Assembly: GCA_021413565.1 (NCBI GenBank)
Contig: JAIOQC010000058.1
Span: forward strand, 1-5,136
Source: Candidatus Nomurabacteria bacterium
Lineage (GTDB): Bacteria > Patescibacteriota > Minisyncoccia > Phycocordibacterales > UBA9973
DNA: 5,136 bases
Reading direction: 5' to 3'
This document shows positions 1 to 4,962 of this stretch, in pieces. Under the pieces are notes generated by a model, which worked only from the letters and a program-made list of their open reading frames with translations, was not told where the DNA came from and made no database searches. How positions within the stretch are numbered: position 1 is the first letter of the stretch; the number at the start of each line of letters is the position of its first letter. Both the position numbers and the translations under genes were made by a program.

Positions 1-579
<579 letters not shown>

Positions 580-745
580 GGAAATCTGAAAACCATCTTC
601 ATCTTTCTTGCGAAAGAATCAGACAATGCATGCATCCTCGGGAACCGCTTCCTCTGATGCATGTACATCTTTCTCATTGTTGCGTTCTGTTTCCGACTCG
701 TTTCAAAAGACCCCTAAAATAAGGGATAACAGTGAGTCGGAACAG

Positions 746-765
746 CATTCAGTTTTCAAATATCA
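746..765 (-). promoter_or_regulatory. boxA-like rRNA antitermination element
   Basis: The minus strand reads TATTTGAAAACTGAATG. This resembles the TCTTTGAAAACT motif found ahead of 23S in Firmicutes-type rRNA spacers, where a boxA-type signal recruits NusB/NusE (S10). It lies about 170 nt before the mature 23S end and just downstream of the terminator-like hairpin. The match is by resemblance only. Confidence 0.4.
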
Positions 766-781
766 TATCGACGCTCTAAAC

Positions 782-802
782 AAAAAAAATCGCCTTCCGG
801 CG
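782..802 (-). terminator. Terminator-like attenuator in the 23S leader
   Basis: On the minus strand a CGCC/GGCG stem (802-799 with 794-791) is closed by a GGAA tetraloop and followed by A and eight consecutive T (789-782). The stem is only 4 bp, but it is all G-C, capped by a GNRA-type loop and has an excellent U-tract. It falls between the 23S promoter and the 23S gene, so it would act as an attenuator. An alternative pairing of GCGGA (838-834) with TCCGC (804-800), supported by AAGC/GCTT (827-824 with 810-807), would break the terminator stem. Confidence 0.5.
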
Positions 803-876
803 GATAAAGCAAAACCAGTAGAGGCTTAACTTCTCCGCAGATTTGGATGATTTGTATTCATTAACATCGTGGAACC

Positions 877-905
877 ATTCTATACTAAGGATAAAAGGAA
901 GTCAA
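877..905 (-). promoter_or_regulatory. Sigma-70-type promoter of 23S rRNA
   Basis: A -35 box TTGACT (905-900), a 17-bp spacer and a -10 box TAGAAT (882-877) give a start near 870. Upstream, on the promoter side, the DNA is A/T-rich (906-925) like an UP element, then comes an AGCCTT/AAGGCT inverted repeat (951-956 with 930-935). This is among the best promoter matches in the window. It implies that 23S is transcribed on its own and not from a 16S promoter. Confidence 0.8.
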
Positions 906-966
906 GTATTTTTGTAGTTATAAACAATAAGCCTTTAACTCTTAGTAAACAAGGCTAAAATCCAAG

Positions 967-994
967 CAAAAAGAGCCCCAAAGGGCTCTTTTTG
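967..994 (-). terminator. Intrinsic terminator of the channel gene
   Basis: A GAGCCC/GGGCTC stem (988-983 with 978-973) with a 4-nt loop is flanked by five A on one side and five T on the other, so it can work in both directions. It lies about 30 nt after the stop codon of the channel gene and insulates it from the 23S promoter. Confidence 0.9.
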
Positions 995-1022
995 TTAACT
1001 ACTAAAAGCCAGTGGCTAATAG

Positions 1023-1712
1023 TTATTTATTAGACATATCTGAAGAGAATCTCTCTACAGCACGACCTGCAACTTCTTTGCCACCAAGACCAAATGCAAG
1101 ACCACCAGCAATCGCAAGCATTGCGACAAGACCAGTAAATAATACTTGCATAAATGTCGCAGCGATACCAAGCTCAGATAAAGCAATGATAAATGCGAAA
1201 GTCCAGATTGCATAACGAGTGATTGAACCAAGCATGTTCGCAGAACGAACACCTGCTGCACGAGCAGAAGATGCAACTACTTTTTGAACAGCATCAGCAA
1301 GAACTGCTGCAATAACCAAAACAAGAGATGCAATAATTACTTTTGGTAAGTAATAAAGTACTGCTTCACGAAGGAAATCGTTCACTTGAGTAAGACCCAT
1401 AATTTCAAGTGATGCCATCAAGAAAGCAATAATGATAAACCACTTTACCAAACTACCGATGAACCCACCGACATTTAGATGAAGACCTGCACGATTCATT
1501 AAATCACCAGCACCTGCGTGTTGGAAAAGTTTATTAATCTTTAGTGAATCAGCAACTTGAGAAATTGCTTTACTAATTATAGAACCAACATACCAACCGA
1601 TGATAAATAAAATTATCGCACCTAGAAGACTAGGGATAAACATGATGAACCCAGACCAAAGATTTAACAAAGATCCAGCGAACACAGACCCCCAAGCATT
1701 TATAAAATACAT
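1023..1712 (-). CDS. MscS-like channel core protein (TM_helix family), no cytoplasmic domain
   Basis: A 229-residue integral membrane protein with about five predicted helices (residues 21-46, 82-106, 117-141, 163-185, 187-211). The last helix ends in a glycine/alanine-rich stretch, GGLAFGLGGKEVAGRAVE, like the pore-lining TM3 of MscS-family mechanosensitive channels; the protein stops there, without the beta and alpha/beta cytoplasmic domains of full-length MscS. The body is an internal duplication: each half has a proline-led helix (P27 and P123), an amphipathic stretch and a second helix ending in LEIMGL (102-107) or LSELGI (178-183). This fits the 'conserved TM helix' repeat family. Likely role: osmotic release channel or small-molecule pore in the cytoplasmic membrane. 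The ATG at 1712 is preferred; a TTG at 1736 would add eight polar residues. Neither has a Shine-Dalgarno sequence. Confidence 0.85.
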   Translation of the reverse strand: MYFINAWGSVFAGSLLNLWSGFIMFIPSLLGAIILFIIGWYVGSIISKAISQVADSLKINKLFQHAGAGDLMNRAGLHLNVGGFIGSLVKWFIIIAFLMASLEIMGLTQVNDFLREAVLYYLPKVIIASLVLVIAAVLADAVQKVVASSARAAGVRSANMLGSITRYAIWTFAFIIALSELGIAATFMQVLFTGLVAMLAIAGGLAFGLGGKEVAGRAVERFSSDMSNK

Positions 1713-1854
1713 AATAGATTCGTTTGTAATAAACAATAATAATAAGAGAATCTTGTCCCAACATCGTTCGGACGTTATGAACGAGATTACTCGCTCATAC
1801 GCTCCTCTCTCGTTGTGAAAGGGTACTTACAAAACTTCGACCTTTTCAAGTACT
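1713..1854 (-). promoter_or_regulatory. Structured 5' leader of the channel gene
   Basis: This is the roughly 140-nt untranslated region expected from the promoter at 1861-1869. At its very 5' end GTACTT pairs with AAGTAC (1853-1848 with 1828-1823). Next come competing pairings that share one strand: AACGAGA with TCTCGTT (1814-1808 with 1786-1780); CGTATGAGCGAG with CTCGTTCATAACG around a TAAT loop, with one bulge and one G-U pair (1801-1790 with 1785-1773); and CGTTC with GAACG (1783-1779 with 1769-1765). Mutually exclusive stems suggest a switch. I do not recognise a known riboswitch class. A mini-ORF of three codons (ATG AGC GAG TAA) preceded by GAGGAG lies at 1798-1787. Confidence 0.45.
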
Positions 1855-1860
1855 AATATC

Positions 1861-1869
1861 ATTATATCA
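1861..1869 (-). promoter_or_regulatory. Extended -10 promoter of the channel gene
   Basis: The minus strand reads TGATATAAT, a perfect TGn-TATAAT extended -10 element, which can act without a good -35 box; none is seen. The predicted start is an A at about 1854. The element directly abuts the 3' side of the preceding terminator hairpin. A weaker second candidate, TTGGGA-17 bp-TATTGT (1761-1733), lies nearer the gene. Confidence 0.65.
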
Positions 1870-1895
1870 AAAAATAGCCTGTCGAGGCTATTTTT
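1869..1895 (-). terminator. Terminator overlapping the regulator stop codon
   Basis: TAGCC/GGCTA (1890-1886 with 1879-1875) around a 6-nt loop is extended by A/T pairs on both sides and followed by six T on the minus strand. The TAG stop codon of the regulator (1890-1888) forms the first three bases of the stem, so the terminator begins inside the coding sequence. Confidence 0.85.
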
Positions 1896-2502
1896 GAGAG
1901 ATATATGTGGATAACTGTCCGTTGTCGATAATCTTATGATGAGGTAGTTCTATGATGTCGCAGACGAGTTTGTCATACATTTCAAGGCGATATTTAAACT
2001 CATCTCCGTCGAATACAACATAATCTAACTCCTTCCCTATTTCTGCTTCTAATCCTTTTACAATTTGTTGTAAAACATTCTTCTTGAGTTTATCACCGAC
2101 GAGCATTACATCAACACGACTCTTTGAGTCACCAACAAAAACTCCAGAAACAATCATTAGTTTAATTTTACCTGCTGGTCTGAATCGTTGAGCCAAATCT
2201 TCTTGTAATAATAAGTCTGGATCAATAAGCAAATCATGAACAGCTTTAAGATATTGAAAAGATGGATTAATATGCCAACCATTCACTTTCTTTTTTGCTC
2301 CGCGAGAACCTTCTTTTGTGATTAATTTATGTTTAATAAAACCCATTGCAGTTAGTGCATTGAGTTCACGACGAGCATTGGCTTTGGTCACACGACTACG
2401 AGTAATAACTTCCTCAATTTCAAAAGTTTGAGTATTTAATAAAAACAGTCTCATTATTTTAATGCGTGCTTGACCACCGAACAATTTAACCAGGGTTTCC
2501 AT
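1888..2502 (-). CDS. Winged-helix DNA-binding regulator with nucleotidyltransferase-like C-terminal domain
   Basis: A protein of 204 residues. Residues 1-62 look like an ArsR/MarR-type winged helix: LFGGQARIKIMRLFLLN, then a likely recognition helix around T39-M53 (TKANARRELNALTAM) and a wing rich in K, R and G (57-74). Residues 112-193 resemble the minimal nucleotidyltransferase fold (SGVFVGDSKSRVDVMLVGD at 119-137, then EIGKELDYVVF and EFKYR), but the usual second aspartate of the DxD metal site is replaced (DVM), so catalysis is doubtful. It probably acts as a transcription regulator whose second domain is a sensor or dimerisation unit; the target is unknown. The ATG at 2502 is chosen over an upstream TTG at 2532 because the -10 box of its promoter lies between them. 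It is a separate transcription unit, with terminators on both sides. Confidence 0.8.
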   Translation of the reverse strand: METLVKLFGGQARIKIMRLFLLNTQTFEIEEVITRSRVTKANARRELNALTAMGFIKHKLITKEGSRGAKKKVNGWHINPSFQYLKAVHDLLIDPDLLLQEDLAQRFRPAGKIKLMIVSGVFVGDSKSRVDVMLVGDKLKKNVLQQIVKGLEAEIGKELDYVVFDGDEFKYRLEMYDKLVCDIIELPHHKIIDNGQLSTYISQK

Positions 2503-2511
2503 ATAGACCAC

Positions 2512-2540
2512 AGTATACGCCAACTCCCCCAACCTATCAA
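2512..2540 (-). promoter_or_regulatory. Promoter of the regulator gene, near-leaderless start
   Basis: TTGATA (2540-2535), a 17-bp spacer and TATACT (2517-2512) predict a start at 2505-2502, so the ATG at 2502 is at about +1 to +4 with no room for a ribosome binding site. A small inverted repeat CTAT-5-ATAG (2544-2556) lies just upstream of the -35 box and could be an operator. Confidence 0.75.
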
Positions 2541-2556
2541 CCCCTATGACCTATAG

Positions 2557-2588
2557 CAAAAAACACCCTGAAATCAGGGTGTTTTTTG
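2557..2588. terminator. Bidirectional terminator after rplL
   Basis: A perfect inverted repeat: CACCCTGA (2564-2571) and TCAGGGTG (2574-2581), flanked by six A and six T. It would terminate rplJ-rplL on the minus strand 13 nt after the rplL stop codon, and could also stop plus-strand transcription. Confidence 0.92.
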
Positions 2589-2600
2589 TTGAGTATATTA

Positions 2601-3005
2601 TTACTTTAATGTAACTTTACCACCAGCTTCTTCAATCTTCTTTTTAAGATCTTCAGCTTCTTCTTTCTTTACGCCATCTTTAATTACTGATGGAGCGCCG
2701 TCAACAAGGTCTTTTGCTTCTTTCAAACCAAGAGAAAGAACTTCTTTAACAACCTTCATAACTGCGATTTTTTGTTCACCTGCTGATGTAAGTTCAACAG
2801 TGAAAGAATCCTTAGCTTCTGCAGCATCACCTGATGCAGCAGGACCTGCAACTGCAACAGCAGCTGCTGATACTCCGAATTTTTCTTCAAGAACTTTTAC
2901 TAATTCGTGCAATTCAATCACAGACATCTCTTCGATTTTAGCGACTAGGTCTTTGAATTTTGCAGGAACTTTTACTTCTGCTTCTACTTTTGTTTCTTCT
3001 GACAT
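2601..3005 (-). CDS. rplL: 50S ribosomal protein L7/L12 (bL12)
   Basis: A 134-residue acidic stalk protein. Residues about 14-50 form the helical N-terminal domain that dimerises and docks on L10 ([30 protein letters not shown]). Residues 47-66 are the Ala/Gly-rich hinge. Residues 67-134 are the globular C-terminal domain that recruits EF-G, EF-Tu and other GTPases, with the hallmark helix [22 protein letters not shown] (84-105). It is slightly longer than the 120 or so residues of E. coli L12, through an N-terminal tail rich in E and K. It follows rplJ after 26 nt and is clearly co-transcribed with it. There is no Shine-Dalgarno sequence: the spacer is almost entirely A and T. It is not followed by rpoB as in many bacteria; a terminator and an unrelated regulator come next. 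Confidence 0.97.
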   Translation of the reverse strand: MSEETKVEAEVKVPAKFKDLVAKIEEMSVIELHELVKVLEEKFGVSAAAVAVAGPAASGDAAEAKDSFTVELTSAGEQKIAVMKVVKEVLSLGLKEAKDLVDGAPSVIKDGVKKEEAEDLKKKIEEAGGKVTLK

Positions 3006-3031
3006 AATATTTTTTAAATTAATTTTATAAT

Positions 3032-3523
3032 TTATGCGTTTTGCTTTTGTGCAATAGCATTGACCACGACTGCGAAACGTTGAATTGGTGAATTGATGAG
3101 ATTAACGAACATTGCTCGTAATGTTTGCAATGGAGGGATTGTCGCAATTGACATCATCTCACTTGCATTCATATATCTTCCTTCAAAAACTCCTCCAACT
3201 ATTTCAATATTCTCTTTGTGTCCTTTTTGGAAAGCCAAGACTTCGCGAGCCGGTGCCAATAAATCAGCACTGTAAGCAATCGCAATCTGACCAGGCATTT
3301 CAGGTAATTCACCTTCAACACCGTGAGTGCCAAGAGCTCTCTTTAGAAGAGTTTTCTTTGCTACTACATAGCCAATATCTTGAGCTTGAAGTCCGCGACG
3401 TAGACTGTTCACATCTGCAACAGTTAGTTTGTCGAACTTCACAAAGACTACAGACTGTGCGTCTTTAAGTGAACTTTCAAGGTTCGCAACGAGTTGTTTC
3501 TTCTTATCTAATGTAATGGGCAT
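3032..3523 (-). CDS. rplJ: 50S ribosomal protein L10 (uL10)
   Basis: A 163-residue protein that anchors the L7/L12 stalk to 23S rRNA. The N-terminal domain starts [16 protein letters not shown] and continues with [22 protein letters not shown] and the rRNA-contact motif [11 protein letters not shown] (54-64), the counterpart of the family's KNTLLxRAL. GGVFEGR (110-116) and [22 protein letters not shown] (129-150) follow, then the C-terminal helix that binds L12 dimers. The length is normal. The ATG at 3523 is chosen because the family begins here; the reading frame stays open upstream to 3589, but that part encodes the attenuator hairpin and T-tract. An AGG lies 13 nt before the ATG, too far to be a good ribosome binding site. 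Expression is probably autoregulated by L10 through the upstream leader. Confidence 0.97.
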   Translation of the reverse strand: MPITLDKKKQLVANLESSLKDAQSVVFVKFDKLTVADVNSLRRGLQAQDIGYVVAKKTLLKRALGTHGVEGELPEMPGQIAIAYSADLLAPAREVLAFQKGHKENIEIVGGVFEGRYMNASEMMSIATIPPLQTLRAMFVNLINSPIQRFAVVVNAIAQKQNA

Positions 3524-3540
3524 ATTTTGTAATTGACCTA

Positions 3541-3569
3541 AAAATAAAAAAATCGACCGATTAAGGCCG
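3541..3569 (-). terminator. Attenuator between L10 leader and rplJ
   Basis: The minus-strand stem CGGCC/GGTCG (3569-3565 with 3558-3554), loop of 6 nt, is followed by A and seven T (3552-3546), then A and four T. It ends 18 nt before rplJ. The GCCTT in its upstream arm and loop (3567-3563) can pair instead with AAGGC (3629-3625) of the L10 leader, so binding of L10 to the leader would free the terminator. This is the layout known for rplJL autoregulation in Bacillus subtilis. Confidence 0.7.
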
Positions 3570-3592
3570 TTAAAATCAACTATTCGCAAGTG

Positions 3593-3645
3593 CGATAAGT
3601 ATGACCTCGGAAGGGCTTATGGGTGCCTTCTGTCTACGGCTTACA
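3593..3645 (-). promoter_or_regulatory. L10 leader RNA (ribosomal protein L10 binding site)
   Basis: The minus strand contains the conserved hallmarks of the L10 leader family: CCGTAGACAG (3639-3630), then an AGAAGG arm pairing with CCTTC (3614-3610), enclosing CACCCATAAGC, and closing with CCGAGG (3611-3606). An outer stem pairs GTAAG (3644-3640) with CTTAT (3599-3595). The predicted transcription start is at 3645, so the mRNA begins almost exactly with this element. It mimics the L10 binding site on 23S rRNA and gives feedback control of rplJ-rplL. Confidence 0.88.
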
Positions 3646-3651
3646 GAGAAT

Positions 3652-3680
3652 AATCTAACACATATATATGAATAACGCAA
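3652..3680 (-). promoter_or_regulatory. Promoter of rplJ-rplL
   Basis: TTGCGT (3680-3675), a 17-bp spacer and TAGATT (3657-3652), with TGT before the -10 box forming an extended -10. The start is predicted at about 3645, at the first base of the L10 leader. The -35 box begins 2 nt after the stop codon of the upstream small gene; no terminator separates them. Confidence 0.7.
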
Positions 3681-3681
3681 A

Positions 3682-3897
3682 CTATCTTTTTATAGGAGAT
3701 TTAACTTTTGTACTAGAAGCATTAATTGGAGGTAAAGTTACTGGTTTATTAACTTCAGACTCAGGTGATACTTTACCCGCTTGTTCTTTGACTATATTTT
3801 TTTCATTCAATGAATTAATAACAACAAGAGTAATAAGCCCCAATAATATCATTCCACAAAAACTCAAAATAACTTTAATTAGATGCTTGTTAAACAT
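3682..3897 (-). CDS. Small single-pass membrane protein, unknown function
   Basis: A 71-residue protein. Three basic residues (K4, H5, K8) precede a hydrophobic helix at 9-29 with one cysteine (C14). A 42-residue polar tail follows, rich in K, E, S, P and T and ending KVKSPIKR. It could be a membrane anchor or an uncleaved signal-type segment; no known domain is recognised. Support for it being real comes from its promoter, an extended -10 exactly 6 nt before the ATG, and from its fit between a hairpin upstream and the rplJ promoter just downstream. The antisense frame over the same bases (3668-3904) is also open, but it has no matching promoter. It may be transcribed into the L10 leader, since no terminator follows. 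Confidence 0.65.
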   Translation of the reverse strand: MFNKHLIKVILSFCGMILLGLITLVVINSLNEKNIVKEQAGKVSPESEVNKPVTLPPINASSTKVKSPIKR

Positions 3898-3903
3898 AGA
3901 TTG

Positions 3904-3912
3904 ATTATAACA
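3904..3912 (-). promoter_or_regulatory. Extended -10 promoter giving a leaderless mRNA
   Basis: TGTTATAAT on the minus strand is a perfect TGn-TATAAT. Six bases separate it from the ATG at 3897, which places +1 on the A of the start codon. The -35 region (about 3927-3932) is poor and overlaps the foot of the neighbouring hairpin. Confidence 0.72.
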
Positions 3913-3930
3913 TACTCATTCCCTCTCTAA

Positions 3931-3965
3931 ACACCTAACCCAAAGCAAGGCTTTGGGTTAGGTGT
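3931..3965 (-). terminator. Strong hairpin after the peptidoglycan-binding gene
   Basis: A perfect 16-bp stem: ACACCTAACCCAAAGC (3931-3946) with its complement (3950-3965) around a 3-nt loop. It lies 20 nt past the stop codon of the minus-strand gene. On that strand the following T-run is short (TTTAG), while on the plus strand a better run follows (GTTCTTTTT). It is probably the 3' end signal of the gene, perhaps working mainly as an RNA-stabilising stem. Confidence 0.7.
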
Positions 3966-3985
3966 GTTCTTTTTAAGAAAGGAGA

Positions 3986-4318
3986 TTAGTTCGCTTCGGC
4001 GTTCATCATTGCCTTTGTGTTCGGACCTATGAGACCGTCAGGGTCTAATCCTTGGCTCTTTTGCCATTCTTTTATTACAGTAATAGTATTTGGACCTAAC
4101 ATACCATCAACTACTAGGCCAAGGTCTAATTTGTCGTTCAAGAATCTTTGTAACTCTTTCACGGCGTCACCTCGGCTACCGTTTTTAAGAATAGCTGTGC
4201 CTAAGTTGTAAGAACCAGTTGAAGTTGATGGAGTTGAAGTTGTCGTAGTATCTGCGTTCATCATTGCCTTTGTATCCGGACCTATGAGACCGTCATACTG
4301 CGTCACCTTTACTGCCAA
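3986..4318 (-). CDS. C-terminal peptidoglycan-binding domain fragment (frameshifted from the upstream frame)
   Basis: This 110-codon frame continues the secreted protein encoded just upstream in another frame. Residues 1-9 are out-of-frame sequence. Residues 10-22 (DGLIGPDTKAMMN) are the tail of a first binding repeat. A Thr/Ser linker (24-36) is followed by one complete PG_binding_1 domain (44-105: LKNGSRGDAVKELQRFLN, then VVDGMLGPNTITVIKEWQKSQGL and DGLIGPNTKAMM). This domain type binds cell-wall peptides or glycan non-covalently. No ribosome binding site or promoter precedes it, and the first codon of the open frame is only a TTG. It is therefore best read as the 3' part of a single gene spanning 4913-3986 that lost its frame at about 4295-4299, by deletion or by assembly error. 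Confidence 0.75.
   Translation of the reverse strand: MAVKVTQYDGLIGPDTKAMMNADTTTTSTPSTSTGSYNLGTAILKNGSRGDAVKELQRFLNDKLDLGLVVDGMLGPNTITVIKEWQKSQGLDPDGLIGPNTKAMMNAEAN
3999..4040 (-). repeat. Direct repeat, copy in the second binding domain
   Basis: A 42-nt block matching 4254-4295 at 40 of 42 positions. It encodes the DGLIGPxTKAMMNA end of the peptidoglycan-binding repeat. Such identity at DNA level points to recent duplication or gene conversion between the repeats. Confidence 0.9.
4254..4295 (-). repeat. Direct repeat, copy at the damaged first binding domain
   Basis: The second copy of the 42-nt block (40 of 42 identical to 3999-4040). Its right end coincides with the point where the first repeat loses about 119 nt compared with the intact repeat; TGACG occurs at both sides of the junction. 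Confidence 0.9.
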
Positions 4319-4913
4319 GTTTCAGAACTTTAGTGCCTAAAGCATATTGTGTTGGTGTAGTTGGAGCAACTATTGGCACAACAACTGGAATAGTAGGAGT
4401 AACCACTACTGGAACAACTGCAATTGGTGCAGGAGTTACAGGAATAGTAGGAGTACTAGGTGTAGATACAGATGATGAACCACCACCTCCCCCACCTCCA
4501 GAAACAACACATTGATAATCCATCGGCGTGATAGTGACAGTTTGCGCAGAGCCTGCTGTTGCAGTAATTTTCAAAGTTTGCAAACCTGCATTTGTACAAG
4601 TAGTAGTAACTACACCGAAACCATTTTCGCCTGAAGTGGTCAATGCTCTGCCTGAAGCAGTAATTGTAAAAATATTTGAAGCAGGTACAGTTGCTATTAC
4701 AGAACCCGTATCAGCCACAACACTTGTTGCCACTGAACCAGACAATATTGTCAGATTAATATCAGGAGAAGACAGGTCAACAACTGTATCAACATTGTAA
4801 GTTGTATTCTCGGCAGATACTGATGATGCACCAGTAAGGGCCAGAGAAAGTACAAACAAAGATAATAAACTTATTTTTAATTTGCGAGTAATTTTATTTT
4901 GAAATAATAACAT
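4293..4913 (-). CDS. Secreted peptidoglycan-binding protein, N-terminal part (frame broken)
   Basis: A frame of 206 residues up to a premature TGA (4295-4293). Residues 1-34 are a Sec signal peptide: basic start (NKITRKLK), hydrophobic core (SLLSLFVLSLAL), cleavage expected after SVSA. Residues 35-137 form a beta-rich, Thr/Val/Ser-rich domain with two cysteines (C106, C135) that could bridge. Then come seven glycines (139-145) and a Pro/Thr/Val linker (150-189), typical of a wall-spanning spacer. The last residues (YALGTKVLKLGSKGDAV) are the first 17 of a PG_binding_1 repeat whose core is missing. The likely role is a surface protein held to the cell wall. The ATG at 4913 is chosen because the signal peptide begins there and the -10 box ends 6 nt before it; the frame is open to 4982 but crosses the promoter and a hairpin. 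Confidence 0.8.
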   Translation of the reverse strand: MLLFQNKITRKLKISLLSLFVLSLALTGASSVSAENTTYNVDTVVDLSSPDINLTILSGSVATSVVADTGSVIATVPASNIFTITASGRALTTSGENGFGVVTTTCTNAGLQTLKITATAGSAQTVTITPMDYQCVVSGGGGGGGSSSVSTPSTPTIPVTPAPIAVVPVVVTPTIPVVVPIVAPTTPTQYALGTKVLKLGSKGDAV

Positions 4914-4919
4914 ACCTTT

Positions 4920-4947
4920 AGTATACCAAATATATATATTGTGTAAA
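4920..4947 (-). promoter_or_regulatory. Promoter of the secreted protein gene, leaderless
   Basis: TTTACA (4947-4942), a 16-bp A/T-rich spacer and TATACT (4925-4920). Exactly six bases separate the -10 box from the ATG at 4913, so +1 falls on the start codon. AAAGG lies in those six bases, too close to act as a normal ribosome binding site. Confidence 0.75.
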
Positions 4948-4962
4948 TTATTATTAATGAAT

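Larger units (their letters stand above)
580..870 (-). other. Precursor leader of 23S rRNA (no protein gene seen)
   Basis: This stretch lies between the predicted transcription start (about 870) and the mature 23S end. It holds no convincing protein gene and no tRNA, but it is dense in structure. In transcription order these are: a terminator-like hairpin (782-802) with a competing upstream pairing (800-838); a boxA-like element (746-765); a long hairpin whose arms 734-745 and 687-699 pair with one bulged base and enclose a CCCT/AGGG inner stem; a hairpin with arms 656-665 and 627-636; and a 6-bp hairpin at 602-617 closed by a GCAA tetraloop. This is what an independently transcribed pre-23S leader should look like, with rRNA processing and antitermination signals. 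Which hairpins are cleavage sites cannot be told without the 3' flank of the gene. Confidence 0.6.

Noticed and set aside
608..829. Plus-strand open frame of 73 codons in the 23S leader
   Set aside because: It runs antisense through the rRNA leader hairpins, has no promoter or ribosome binding site and no protein-like composition.
3112..3468. Plus-strand open frame of 118 codons opposite rplJ
   Set aside because: It is fully contained in the rplJ gene on the other strand, has no promoter and no recognisable protein.
3524..3589. Longer L10 start with 22 extra residues
   Set aside because: The extra codons translate the attenuator stem and T-run; the L10 family starts at the [10 protein letters not shown] segment.
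4293..4295. TGA read as glycine (code 25, as in Gracilibacteria and Absconditabacteria), rescuing the frame
   Set aside because: Reading through TGA does not restore the binding-domain frame, and no other gene here has an in-frame TGA. The intact genes end in TAA or TAG.
4333..4800. Plus-strand open frames opposite the secreted protein (4333-4515 and 4528-4800)
   Set aside because: They are low-complexity mirrors of the Gly/Pro/Thr/Val-rich coding strand, with no start signals.
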